Assembly (NCBI GenBank): GCA_000181795.3
Contig: CM012954.1
Location: forward strand, 8,956,154-9,020,153
Direction: 5' to 3'
DNA: 64,000 nucleotides
DNA from: Trichinella spiralis
Taxonomy: Eukaryota > Nematoda > Enoplea > Trichinellida > Trichinellidae
The notes beneath the pieces were generated by a model. The model was not told the origin of the DNA. It saw only the letters and a program-made list of their open reading frames with translations, and ran no database searches. Position numbers and translations under genes: made by a program. Of this stretch, positions 26,007 to 37,478 are shown in pieces; the first letter of the stretch is position 1, and each line of letters starts with the position of its first letter.

Positions 26007-27767
26007 TCAAAGTTCCGTGACAGGTACCGGATAATGTTGAACAATTCGAAATTGAGTTTGCTGTGAATTCAGTGGTGGTGGTGGTGGTGGTGGAGGTGGG
26101 GGTGGAGGTGTGGCCGGAGGCATGCCAGCATAGTAAGAATAATAATATCGATGGGGAGTGTCGGAAGAGGTCGAATTGGAATTCGCGGACGAACAAGACG
26201 ACAACTGATCCACAGGCATGTAGCAATAGAGCAGCGCGTCTTTTCTGGTCTTTTCGTAATGACTGGGCAATAAGATGTTGGCATTTTGGAAAAAATTATT
26301 CATAATTTTCGACTGTTGTTGTTGTTGTTGTTGCTGTCGTGAGGGTCGGTCGTGAATATTTTGTCGCCGAGTCCCATTGCAACGGTTCCGTTTGACGTGG
26401 CAGACGATCGTTACAGTAAGACAGCCGATCAACAACAACGCACCGACGACACTCGACAACGCCAGCCAAGTGACAGTGGTGGTAAACGGGGAACAGGCGA
26501 CCAAATCCGCCAACCGTCGACCGGCCATTTCAGCCGGCTGCCGACAGAAGGCGCTCGAAGTGGACAGTCCATTGATGGACGACAGCACTTCGCCGATCCA
26601 GGCGATGTCGCAGTCGCAGTTCCACGGATTGTCGCCCAAATCCAATTCGTCCAACTGTTGCCATGGCAACAAGCGTCGAGGTAGACTGGTGAAATTGTTG
26701 CCGAACAAGTACAACTGACGCAACGAGGGGGTTTCGAAGGCGACCGGATGGATTTGGTCGAGTTGAACATTCGCGGCCAAAATCAACGTCTCCAATTGGA
26801 AAAGACCCGAAAAAGCGTTCAACGCTACCGACCGTAACTTGGGACAGCCGAAAATGACCAACTGGTGCAGTCGAGCGAGACCTTCGAACGCGCTGGTGCC
26901 GATCTCGTCGAACGGATTTGCACCGACCGACAACGAACCCAGTTCGGTTAGACTGCGAAAACTGATCGTGGGCAATTTGACCAGACGGTTGGCGTGCAAA
27001 TCGAGACGCTTCAACGACCGCAAACCGTCGAAGGCGTGGTCGTCGATTTGGTCGATTCGATTGTCGGACAAATCGAGCAGTTGGAGCGTGGAACCGATCT
27101 GGTCGAAAGTCTGGGGCTTCAATTGTCGCAGCATGTTCGAACTGAAATCCAAAAGTCGAATCGACCTCAACGGCTGGAACAAACCGTCGGTCAAATCGGC
27201 CAGTTGATTGTGGCCCAACTGTAACTGTTTCAATTTGGTCAAGCCGGTGAAAGCGCCGGGTGAGGCAGAGGCGATCGCGTTGTTCGACAAATTCAACGCT
27301 TCGAGCTGGCCCAAATCGGAAAAAACCGACGTCGCCAGACGGGCCAGGGCGTTGGCCGACAAATCCAACAATTTCAACATAGTCAAGCCGGACAACGTAT
27401 CCGGCCCCAGGCTGGTCAGCAGATTGTTGTTCAACTTCAACACGCGCAATTTGTGCAATTTTCCCAAAGCACCGTTGTTTATGATGAAAATACGATTGTT
27501 GGACAAGTCGAGAAATTCCAATTCCAAATAGAAGCCCAACTCGTCGACGTTCAACTGACCGATCCGATTGTTGGCCAAATTCAACGAACCAATTCTCGGA
27601 TCGAGCAATATCGGTACACTTGACAATCCGACACCGCTACAGTCGACTGACCCGGACTCTTCTGGACAATGACAACCGGCTGGACAAAACGTTTCGACAC
27701 CCACACCCAAATGAATCACGATCCACCACCAAACCAACGACGATGATAAATCTTCGAATCGTCCCAT
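26007..27767 (-). CDS. leucine-rich-repeat single-pass membrane protein
   Basis: Single uninterrupted frame of 586 aa. It has a signal peptide (SSLVWWWIVIHLGVGVETF), an N-terminal Cys cap CPAGCHCPEESGSVDC, about 13 LRRs (for example LEFLDLSNNRIFIINNGALG), a C-terminal cap NPWNCDCDIAWIGE with two more Cys, a membrane helix TWLALSSVVGALLLIGCLTV at about residues 415-445, and a basic stop transfer. The cytoplasmic tail has poly-Gln, a Tyr-rich stretch RYYYSYYAG and poly-Pro. The layout is that of extracellular-LRR neuronal adhesion/guidance proteins; no Ig or FN3 domain is seen, so I name no orthologue. ATG at 27767 was chosen because a strong ttttccag acceptor lies 2 nt upstream; the frame is open further (to 27968) but that part is low-complexity. 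It is notably GC-richer than its neighbours and intronless in the coding part. Confidence 0.88.
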   Translation of the reverse strand: MGRFEDLSSSLVWWWIVIHLGVGVETFCPAGCHCPEESGSVDCSGVGLSSVPILLDPRIGSLNLANNRIGQLNVDELGFYLELEFLDLSNNRIFIINNGALGKLHKLRVLKLNNNLLTSLGPDTLSGLTMLKLLDLSANALARLATSVFSDLGQLEALNLSNNAIASASPGAFTGLTKLKQLQLGHNQLADLTDGLFQPLRSIRLLDFSSNMLRQLKPQTFDQIGSTLQLLDLSDNRIDQIDDHAFDGLRSLKRLDLHANRLVKLPTISFRSLTELGSLSVGANPFDEIGTSAFEGLARLHQLVIFGCPKLRSVALNAFSGLFQLETLILAANVQLDQIHPVAFETPSLRQLYLFGNNFTSLPRRLLPWQQLDELDLGDNPWNCDCDIAWIGEVLSSINGLSTSSAFCRQPAEMAGRRLADLVACSPFTTTVTWLALSSVVGALLLIGCLTVTIVCHVKRNRCNGTRRQNIHDRPSRQQQQQQQQSKIMNNFFQNANILLPSHYEKTRKDALLYCYMPVDQLSSCSSANSNSTSSDTPHRYYYSYYAGMPPATPPPPPPPPPPPPLNSQQTQFRIVQHYPVPVTEL

Positions 27768-28377
27768 ATCTGGAAAAAAAAATTGAATAATAATTTTGTG
27801 TTTTGAAAAAAAATTTGAATAAAACGCGAACTCAACTAGGTCAACGTGCTGACTGTCAAGTGGAAAAATTATTATTATTATTATTATCAAAGCGCAGATG
27901 GATTTATTACTGGCCCTGTAGTGAAAATTGTACATTTTTTTACGAGCCATTGGCTGACAACAAGACAATAGATGGTCTATTAGGCATGGCGACGGTCAGC
28001 GGGGGTTCAGTCAGGTCGGCGCCGAAGCCAACTTTTCACCAGAATGAGATATGCATCGGTTCGAATTGGACAATTGGATCGCCGCACTGACCGCCACAAA
28101 TGGACCAGACACAATGAAGACAAAGATCCCGGTTGTTGCCAACACCGCTGGTCCAATATTTGTCCAGTTCGCGGTAGCTGGGACGCGTTCAAGCGTCCAC
28201 CGTGTTTATCGGCACTGTTTTGCCAGCTGCCGGGCCAAAGGGCGCCGGCGACATTGCGTGGCCGGTTAATCCGATTGTCCAGTCGACTTTTGCACGCTCG
28301 CGCGATCACGTCCTCACAACAACCTTTTCTTTACTATTATTCTTCGCATCTATCTCGCCATTACGTGCATTAGCATA

Positions 28378-28407
28378 CACAACAACAACAACAACAACAA
28401 CAACAAT
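28378..28407. repeat. (ACA)n microsatellite
   Basis: About nine ACA units at the edge of the first GC-richer island upstream of the LRR gene. Confidence 0.85.
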
Positions 28408-29217
28408 TCAAACATGCAATTTGTAAAACATTCCGCTTTCGATAAACACAACAATCAAATTTCACGTACTTGACATGTTCATTCATGAATGAATGGTCTC
28501 AATAAATCTATGATAATGGAATATTTTTTCTTCAAACGAAAAATTACTACTTAAAAATTGTAAAGTGAAAATAAATTTCGAAAAATTTATTCATGTTCCA
28601 ACTAGACAAATAAAAGAAAAAAGCTGAATATTTTTTTTGGTCGAGGTCAATAGAATTGTAAGATAATAAAGAATATTTTTTGGAAAAAAAACACACATAT
28701 AGATAAAGTTATCTATCACCCGTGACAACAGAATGCTGAAAAGTTGTGAAGGTGAAAATCGATACAAGGTAACTTAATTTGGAAAATACACTGAAAAACG
28801 AATGGTTCAATTACGCGACCATTGTCCATATGGGATGCATCGAAGCGGTAAAGTGGAAAGGATCACACATCCCCGTGGGATAAGCGTAGAACGAACGTGC
28901 CAGACAAACAACACATGTACCAGTGAAAGAGTTCCACTTGCTTACCTGCTGTTGGAAGTGTATCAATTGTGAAGAGAGCGTGTTGATCTGGTGAAAGCAG
29001 ATTTAGGAAATGAACCAATTCGATTGAGACAAGCAGAAAATGTAACCGTACTGAACGATGATTGGTCAGTTTCGACCTACAAGGTCGCAACTCTAAGAAA
29101 GCGTCGAAGAGCGGCGCCCTGAAGTGATTGATGATAGTTCCCGAACTGAACACCGAACTGGAGCTTCAATCTCTGAGCATCGGCGTTGAATACGAGGCAC
29201 CTTGACAGATGCTCCAT

Positions 29218-29244
29218 CACGGTACCCCGCCGAGTGGTACCGTG
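29218..29244. repeat. perfect 9-bp inverted repeat (hairpin)
   Basis: CACGGTACC (29218-29226) and GGTACCGTG (29236-29244) form a perfect 9-bp stem with a 9-nt loop, inside a GC-richer island with no recognised gene. Confidence 0.7.
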
Positions 29245-32200
29245 GGCCGTAGGTCGCGTTTGTCATCGCGCTAATTGATGACCACTCGGACAGTGGCTAG
29301 CAAGCGTGAGAAGTGGCCAAGTTGGAATTTTCTCCCATTCTGGGGTCATTTGTGCCTCTTTTTTTTGTTCAACTGTCAAAGAAAAATAGAAACAAATCAG
29401 TAAATAAACTTCCGCTTGAACAGTCGATCTGGAAATTCAAAGACTACACCAGCCGTCGTTCGCATAATCGAATTGTTCCTACTCAAGAAAGCTTGAATTA
29501 ATAACAGCTTGACAAAAAATAATAAATAAATAAATAAATCAGTCATCCATAACCAACTATCAAAACACATATATTTGAAATTTATCATTTTGTTCATTTT
29601 CGATTAATACTCTGGTCCCATGGCCTCTTGGGCAAGTATTAAAATTTTATCTGTAAATAATTTCCAAGAGAAAAAAAAAGCGATCATTCAAAAGATGACA
29701 TCATTAATTGTTTTATTGAGTGAACTTCTTCGATTTGGTGGACAATTTTGAAAATCAGGTCGACCTGCAGTGAATGCAAATTCACTTCGACGATCTTATC
29801 ATCTTTATTGCATATCAAGGTAAAAGATAATTGTGATCAAAAATGGCCACTGTGAATACAATTCGACGTTCATACATTTTAATAACAATATTTCATAAAG
29901 TAATTTTGGAAAAATTTTCCCACGGACCAAAATAGAATAAAAAAAAATCTACATATGCATTACCAGAGTGGAAAATTTACAGTAAACTGAATTGGCCAAG
30001 TGAACAACAGCATTGTATAAAATTAAAGTGGGGAAAGGTGGGGGGGGGGTTGAATTTTTGAATAAGAATGCAGTGAAGATGAAGTTGACGAACAAAACCG
30101 GTCAGCGGCCTGAAAAGTCCGCTGGAAAAATTGATCGCCTGATGTCAAGTTTTGAAAAGGGGGAAAATTTTTTTTTGAAATTGATCTCGTCCCACATCAA
30201 CCAACCTCGACAATACAAAAATTGGGTTAACAATTTTTAAATGGATGGTTTTTTCACAAACTGAAAAATCAAGATCAAAAAAATACCATGACATTGCTCT
30301 TTTTCCAAATTTGACCAAATTCTTTTGCAATTTTTATTTCATCGTGAGAATTGAATGTTAAAAATAAACTTACCATCATAATTTGCATATTCAGTTGTTG
30401 TTTTTATTTTTCATCCGCTCATAAAGTCGCAATATTGAAATTGATTGATAAGCTAATTAGCTACTTTTTTTTTCTATCATCATCATCGATTCCACACTAC
30501 TAATGGACAACAGACAGACGGTAAAACGCTCATCAAGACGATCAGGCATAACTTTTGCCCGACCACACGCCGTGACGGATGCTGAGCTTTCTTGAGATTC
30601 GACCGACTATTATTATCATCATCATTATTCAACACGGCAGGCATATCGATTGCAACAATTCAATCAATCCCAATCAAGCACAAGCTTTGATTATTGGAAA
30701 AATTATTTGTTACTAATTTTTTTAAAAAAATATTTTTATCAATTAAATAATAATTTAAATTAATCTGAAATTGAAATTGTAATGTTCGAATTGATTTACT
30801 GGTAAAGTTATGTCAATATAATGGCCGCTTTGAAGTAGTTGTTGAAATAATAGCCAAGTGCACGCAATCGCTTCTCCACTTATTGGTCATTGTTTTTTTG
30901 AGAGCTTCAAGTATGAGCAGGTGCTTGTGAACGCTTGTATCCAAAGTTCTCCACTTGACACGTTTACAGTATCCATTCGAAATATAAGAACATAATATTG
31001 GCTGGCCACCGGCATGAACAGTTTCAAATTAACACGCTTCAATTCATCCTCAATTGTCTGTACGTGCGTGTGTGAAAACAAATTTTCTTTGTTTTTTTGC
31101 ATATTTGCACAAAATTACACAAATCAAATTTCAATTAATACGACAAATTTCCAAGTTGTGCTGATTCGGTATAAATTATTGAAATAGATTGGCTTTTATA
31201 ATTTGTTTTCCATGCTGAGCAAAAGATGGATAGAAATTGAAACACAATATGACGCGTGATGAATATTCATAACGGAACGTTTGTCAAAGTCGTTAGACAT
31301 CTTCTTCAATCTAATTATCCCAACGAAAAATCAATATTTTTTCCTCAAAATTGACAATTTCATTTCTTCTGGTCACTTTCTTCTATTTCGTGTGATCAAT
31401 TCAAAAAACAACAACAACAAAATATATAATTATGTGTAAATTCACCAGGGTGGTCAAAATTAATCGTTTAATAATACTGATTATAATTCGAGTTAAATGT
31501 CCGTGAACTTCTCCACCCTACTTGAGATTGAATCCATTCAGCTTTTTTACCATTGCATTATTCTGTATAGTTGAAGCGACGAAGCGGGCTAATTGTACAA
31601 AGGGAACATTCCGTAGAAGTGGATCAGCTCGAAGGGCAAAATGATGATTTTCAGCTTATCCGCAGACTAATGAATACCGCTCTGTGCAAACAGTGACGTC
31701 GAACCGAGGCTAATGGCCAGCCACCTGTCCGGTCGGTTCTCGGCATGCGTTGCTATTGTCAAGCATTGTCGAGTGATCTTGGCCGGTGGACACCTCGGCA
31801 TTGTCCGCGGGATAATCAACACCGGGCCGGTCGTTTTACATACGTAAGAATGCAACGCCACCGTCTGCCATCACCAACTGTCCGAAGAAAATGGTCGATT
31901 GTTGGCAGAGGGTTTGCGAACCCTCGACCTCGACTAATCATTGTCTTCGTGCGCAGATGGATGCCGGTCATCATCGTCCGCACATTCCCTAGCCAACGCC
32001 CTGCCGCATAAAACACAAAAAGCGGTTTCTTTGTTATGAGAAAATGCAAATAAAAAATACAAGAAAAATGAAACTCTTCCTTTGTACAACACCTTCTCAA
32101 ACATCTGCCAAAAAATAACAATACTACTACTCGTTTATCAATACTTTATTATATATATATGTATATTTTTATGTTATCTTCATTCTCAAACGTACATTCA

Positions 32201-32923
32201 ACAAGCAAGTGAATTGTAATTGAAATGATAATTTCAAAATTAAACAATTATTTATTCAGTTTTTTAAATTAAATCAAAATTAAAATATCGAGCATGTAAA
32301 AACTGTTGAACATTACATATTTTCTAATACATCTTGTTGCACTTTTACATCACCAACGACAAAAATATATAAGCAATTGTTTGTTGTAAGCGAGAAATTG
32401 CACTACATATTAAAATTTTAATTTTTACATAAATCAATCAACTACTTCAAAAACAAAAAATGAAAGCCTATTACATTACGGATTACACATGTGTAACATT
32501 CATTTAAAAAGTACCATTTTCATTGTTTTTGTAGTTATGTACAGTACGCACATTTCGATAGAGATCAGCATCTGTATAAAAATTAAATTAAATATTTAAA
32601 ATTATATTAAAATTTTTTTAATTATTTTTTTTAAGTTTATTTTAAAATAGTTTAGTTATTTTTAGTTTATGAAAAAGTTTGTTAAAGCTGTTCAAATAAT
32701 GAAAAATGATTTGCTTTTATCTTGCATTTTTGTGCTACAAATATTATAATTAAGCTTTGAAATGAAGAATATTTATTTTTTTAATATTTAATTTTATTAT
32801 TTTGCCAAATATGCTGCTTTATTTGTGAAACATACTCTTACATTTATTTAATACTGTAGTTATTGTTTCGATAGTGAAGGATTTGTTTGTGTTGTGCTTT
32901 TGTTGTTTTGTTTTTCTTTCACT

Positions 32924-34206
32924 ATGGTCAGCTTACCTAGTTTACCGGTTTCGCTCGCCTTGTCTCCTCGAGTTTACAGAATTTTGGGCTGCAATTCTGG
33001 ATCAATGACTCTGCAGGGTACTAATACATATTTGGTTGGTACAGGAAGAAAGTAAGTGATCCAAGAAACGGTGAATTTTTTGGTAAAGATTGTTTACTTC
33101 AAGGTTTCCTGTAACTCCTTAGCTCTTTTTTTATTTAAAATTATTTTAAGTAACAAATGATGCCATTTTATTTATATTTTTAGATATTTTACTATTTTAT
33201 TGTATTTGTTATATATTGTAGTATTGTATTGTATTGTAATATGTTAACTTTATAGTTTGTTATATTTGGATTTTATATATTTATTTTTTTGTAAAAATTC
33301 AATTTTTAGGCGTCTTTTAATTGATACTGGAGAAGCAAATAATTTCGCATATTTGCAGTACTTAAGCCAAGCACTTGCTGAGACAGGGGCTTGTATTTGT
33401 GGCGTTTTATGCACTCATTGGCATGCGGATCATATTGGTGGTGTGATGAATGTTGCTCGCCAATATTCTGTTACGAATTTGATGAAATTCAGACGTGATA
33501 ATCCAGAAGAAAATATCAAATACGAACAACTTGGATTTGAATTTGTTCGAGAAGGTCAACTGATAACAGTCGAAGGTGCAACTTTGAAGTATGTATTTAT
33601 GTCATGTCACAATAGTTATGTATTCATTTTTCACTCTTTTGTTATTTAGAGTTATTCATACGCCTGGACACGCAGATGACCACATGTCATTGCAATTGTT
33701 AGAGGAGAATGCCGTCTTTACTGGCGACTGTATTCTAGGAGATGGCAGTACGACAGTTTTCGAAGATTTGGATTCTTATATGAAGTCATTGAAAAAATTG
33801 CAATCACTTGCTCCGGATCTAATCTATCCTGGACATGGCTCACCCATCTATGATGCTGTAAAACGAATCCAACGGTACATTGACCATAGACAACGAAGGG
33901 AAAATCAGATATTCAATGTGCTCAGCCAGTCAAAACTACCACTAACTCCTATGGACATAGTGCAGAAGATATACAATGTTTGGCTATAAATTGAACTACA
34001 GTTGTAAACTGAATCTGAAAGAAATGTATATTTAGGAAACGCCTGCCATGCTACACAGAGCTGCTTCTATTAATGTTTTGCAGCATTTGGAAAAGTTGCA
34101 GAAATTGGGCAAAACAAGTAAGCGATCAAATTCTTACTCAATTCGGTTTGTTTCTTTTGTTTTATTTTCAGAAAAAAAGGATGGAAAATGGAAAGCGTGT
34201 GTTTAA
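32924..34206 (+). CDS. LACTB2: LACTB2-like metallo-beta-lactamase-fold endoribonuclease
   Basis: Human LACTB2 is a mitochondrial endoribonuclease of the metallo-beta-lactamase fold. Five exons (32924-33051, 33310-33588, 33650-33977, 34036-34117, 34172-34206) sum to 852 nt, 283 aa, against 288 in human. The zinc site is complete: [10 protein letters not shown], the TPGHADDH histidines, the GDCILGDG aspartate and YPGHG. Other matches are [20 protein letters not shown] at the start, [15 protein letters not shown], and a C-terminal winged-helix-like part ([16 protein letters not shown]) ending GKWKACV. The start is the only ATG ahead of the family N-terminus. It is first in a tandem plus-strand run with TSEN2 (350 bp downstream). 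Confidence 0.95.
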
Positions 34207-34555
34207 TTGTAAGAAATGTAGCACAATGTTTTGTTTTAATAGGCAAATTAGAAAAAATGATTTTTATCATATTAGGCTTACTAAGAATTTTGCCATAGCT
34301 ATTACTGCCCGTAGTTAATTTTTAGGAATGCACATTTTGATATCAGGAACTGTAGAAGCTCTTTGCACTTTTCAAATTTATTGTTATCTGTTTTACAAAG
34401 CCCTTTGTTTATGCGAAAGTAAAATTTTACTCATTTTGTTGTTATCATATTTTCAGTTTTTTAATGGTATTGTATCCATTTGTTGCGTTGGATTTGCTTT
34501 CCTTGTTTGTGTGATAGTTTCATAATACTTAGCAATTAGCAAGCGTTATTTGGTG
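34207..34555. other. short intergenic region between LACTB2 and TSEN2
   Basis: AT-rich, no coding signature. It contains tttcag and ttag acceptor-like sites before the TSEN2 ATG, which could be 5' UTR splicing. Confidence 0.5.
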
Positions 34556-35758
34556 ATGTCGATTCTGCATCCACAGTACACATACAAGAAAAATACGAAT
34601 GAACGTCAGGTTATTACTGACAGACAACCGAAAAGTAACTATGTAGGTCAACTTAATGGAAGGTCAGTTATAATTAATGGGAATGATGCGACAATTGCGC
34701 ATTTATGGAATTGTGTATGCAAGAGTAGTTTGCAAGTTTAAATTGTTTGCATTGAAATTGTTTAGGGATGTTTCGGTCGTCCAGTGTTTGTGTATGTTGA
34801 ACTGTTATTTCTCAGGCGTGTAAACAGTTTTATTTGAAGGGCTGGAAATTCAAACGAACCATCGTCATTGGTTGCTGTTCTTTTTCTCGAAGAGGTCGAC
34901 TGTGAATGGCTGAACGAGAATTCTTTTATTCATATTCATATTTATTTACCGTTTAGGCTCTTTATTTGGTTATTGTCTCTGGCTGCTTGAGCATTGCAAA
35001 TGGCGACCAGGCAAAATTTAATTATTTGCTATTATTTACTGAAATTACTTTCGATCGTCAGTTAATTTTTTCCATTTATTATTTGCAGCTGATGACATCT
35101 AGTGAATTTTTTTCTTATTGCATTGCATCTGCCGCAGATTTTGTTTTTCGATTTGCAGTTTATCTGCATTTTCGTCGCCGAGGTTGGATTGTTAAACCAG
35201 GATTGAACTATGGTGTTGATTACGGTAAGAAGTTTGTTGTTATAGATTTTGTTTTATGAATTGACACTTCTCAATAGTTTAATTAGGGCTTTTGAAATTG
35301 TTGCATTTCTTTTATCAACTTTTACATACATAATTTCAGTTGTGTATCCGGATGCTCCGAACAATGTGCACAGTCAGTTTATGGTGATAATTGTACCCCA
35401 TTGGAATGGCTTCCACGAATTGCCGATGACGTGGCGAGACGCTGTCTCAGCTTCTCGAATCTCTTCCGCAGTTTCGAAAGTTTGTTTCCAGTTTTCTTCT
35501 GCATTATCAGTATTTGCATATTGTATGCACCGATTTTAGAATGTACTTCTTTGTGGTGTGAAAAATCTTAATGGTGATTTTCAAAAGTTGACTTTGGCTG
35601 ATCTGGAACAATGTCCTGTTCAAGTAATTTCTCATGTGTGATGCTAATGTAATTTCACAAGTGTAACTTTGTAGATTGTATGCTTGAAGCAGTGGTTCGC
35701 TCGTCGACCATTTTCCGACAAGAAAGAACGCAAGGTGTCACCAACATTGTCTGATTGA
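34556..35758 (+). CDS. TSEN2: tRNA-splicing endonuclease subunit SEN2
   Basis: Catalytic subunit that cuts the 5' splice site of intron-containing pre-tRNAs in the nucleus. The N-terminal exon (34556-34714, MSILHPQYTYKKNTNERQ to ATIAHLWNC) matches the human GPLKEFKI...NAEDIEQLYGKGYFG region. A later segment, LEE-ALYLVIVSGCLSIANGD, matches human LEEAFFLVYALGCLSIYYE. Exon 35089-35224 carries VYLHFRRRGWIVKPGLNYGVDY, and 35340 onward VVYPDAPNNVHSQFMV and SRISSAVSK. The catalytic triad Tyr (NYGVD), His (NVHSQ) and Lys (AVSK) is intact. The end NVLLCGVKN...IVCLKQWFARR also fits human. The long variable middle of vertebrate TSEN2 is nearly absent. Exon borders at 34766-34950 are uncertain; a GC-donor intron is likely at 35011-35088. 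Confidence 0.88.
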
Positions 35759-35918
35759 AAAATAAAATTTATATTAAATTTACATATTGGCTGATTTGTT
35801 TTGTTTTGAATTGCAACTGTCAAATGCAGTAGCGGATATATTTTTGTCAATGTTTGAAATTGTTTGTTTGTTTATTTGTTTGTTAAGATTAAATTTGCAG
35901 ATCCGGTCAAAATTAAAG

Positions 35919-37017
35919 ATGCCATGCAGATGTTTGAGATGGGCTTTTCGTATAGTGAACTGGGAACCGTCTGGGGCCGACTGGGCGCACATGTTGCGCT
36001 GCTTGCAGTTGGACGATCTGCCACGCATCCGTCGTCAAATTTTCCGAGAGGACATCAGAGCGGCAGTGGCCGGCGGACTGATGATGCGCAAGGCTATTTC
36101 CGTTTGCACAGGTTTAGCATGGGACGAGATAAAGTTGATTCGTTCAAGCACCGGCAAACCGATGCTTGACGAAAGCATCAAATTGGACTATCAGTTCAGC
36201 TTCAATCTTTCCCATCACGGGGATTACGTCATCTTGGCCACTTCTTCCAGCTCTGTATGCGGTGCTGATGTGATGAAAATTGAATATCCAAGTATTGACC
36301 AATTTTTTGTTCTTAATTTTTCTTTGCCTTCTTAATATATATATATTTATTTATTTATTTTTACTAGGATTGCAAATGAATTTGGCAGAATACTTTAAAA
36401 TGATGTCACCTCAGTTTGCCGACGAAGAATATGCCGCTTTGAATCAACAACGTACCGACTCTGAGAAGTTGGAACTATTTTATCGTTATTGGGTGAGTTG
36501 CTTTTTGAATGTGAAAATTAAAATAACAAATTACTATACCACAATACAATGCCTGTAGTGTCTGAAGGAGAGCTACTTGAAAGCTATTGGATTTGGTATT
36601 CGTTGTGATTTGTCGCAATTGCATTTCACCTTTTCTTCTTTGGTTCTGCCAGTTGGTCAATTTGAAATCAGCACCAAATTAGTGTTCGACGAAACACCGC
36701 ACAATGAATTCACCTTCGAAGAGTGTCACTTGGATCCCCGCCATGCGGCTTGTGTTTGTTACAAGGTAAAGAGACGACCGCTTATTATTATTGTTGTGCT
36801 TTTCAAAAAAAATGATATAATTTTTTAGGATGACTCATTGGAAGCAGAATGTGAACAGCACCGTGGAAAATGTATACCATTTCAGTTGGTAACGATGGAC
36901 TTTGTGTTGCAGGATGCCGTTACACTGAATGACGAAGAAGCGATCCCCGTACCTGGATTGTGCAAAACAGTTCCGATTGGTGCTCTTGACTTTTCTTACT
37001 ACTTGGTCAGTCGATGA
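35919..37017 (+). CDS. AASDHPPT: 4'-phosphopantetheinyl transferase (AASDHPPT/Lys5 type)
   Basis: Transfers 4'-phosphopantetheine from CoA to a serine of acyl-carrier domains such as fatty-acid synthase and mitochondrial ACP. Four exons (35919-36291, 36368-36492, 36559-36765, 36829-37017) sum to 894 nt, 297 aa, near the 309 aa of human. Matches include CRCLRWAFRIVNWEPS, DIRAAVAGGLMMRKAI, FNLSHHGDYVILA, the metal-binding CGADVMK (family G-x-D) and CLKESYLKAIGFGI (family W-x-x-KES-x-x-K). ATG 35919 lies 19 nt after a tttgcag acceptor; upstream in-frame ATGs (35787) precede that acceptor and are probably not used. It starts 160 bp after the TSEN2 stop. Confidence 0.93.
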
Positions 37018-37478
37018 TTATTTTAGCTTTTCCGTGTGAATAATTGTTTTCCTTAAGTTGATTGTTTTTTTTCTAAGCAGTAATTTTCTCAGCATTGAAT
37101 TCAAATAAAATATGGTCATTACTTTCATGGTTTATCTCAATTTTTAATCTTTGAAAAAGTTTCTTTATCTAATTTTAAATTATCGTCAACCCCAAGCAAC
37201 TGCTAAAGTCATGCTTTACAACGACGGTCAGATGAGTTTGTTTTAAAAAGAATTTAATTTTAAAAATAAATTATAAATCAATGACTTAAATTTATTTACT
37301 TAATTATTTGATAATTTCTTAAACATTTAAACTAAAATGAAGCAAATAAGAGCAAAATTTTATTGGCATACTGTAACTTTTACCTGATTGTAAATTTTAC
37401 GACTACCGTATTGTTCCAACTATACTTCTCAATTGAATTGTTAGTTTCTTGATTTTTACGTTTTCTATTTCATTCAAA
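37018..37478. other. AT-rich intergenic region upstream of RPS15A
   Basis: No gene seen. A pyrimidine-rich stretch just before the RPS15A ATG may include a TOP-like transcription start. Confidence 0.5.

Larger units (their letters stand above)
27768..32923. other. 5.2 kb region without a recognised gene, with GC-richer islands
   Basis: The longest gene-free stretch of the window. Its AT-rich sequence is broken by GC-richer islands at about 27980-28340, 28780-29320 and 31560-32020. Open frames in them match nothing I know. On the minus strand some look spliced (for example a tttcaccag acceptor near 29010 and a gtaagc donor near 28950), so they may be untranslated exons of the LRR gene. A G9 run lies near 30042-30051. 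Nothing recognisable was seen in the AT-rich parts. Confidence 0.5.

Noticed and set aside
27768-27968. N-terminal extension of the LRR protein to an upstream ATG
   Set aside because: Encodes poly-Ile and Lys/Asn-rich sequence from AT-rich DNA and crosses a strong splice acceptor; the signal peptide begins at 27767.
28050-28075. GGTTCGAATT, like a tRNA B box
   Set aside because: No A box, cloverleaf or acceptor stem at the right distance.
28051-28373. Arg-rich open frames in the first GC-richer island
   Set aside because: Several overlapping frames are open on both strands, none has a recognisable domain, and codon choice does not favour one; kept only as an island.
35787-35918. N-terminal extension of AASDHPPT (upstream in-frame ATG)
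   Set aside because: Extension is hydrophobic and unlike the family, and a tttgcag acceptor at 35900 separates it from the conserved part.
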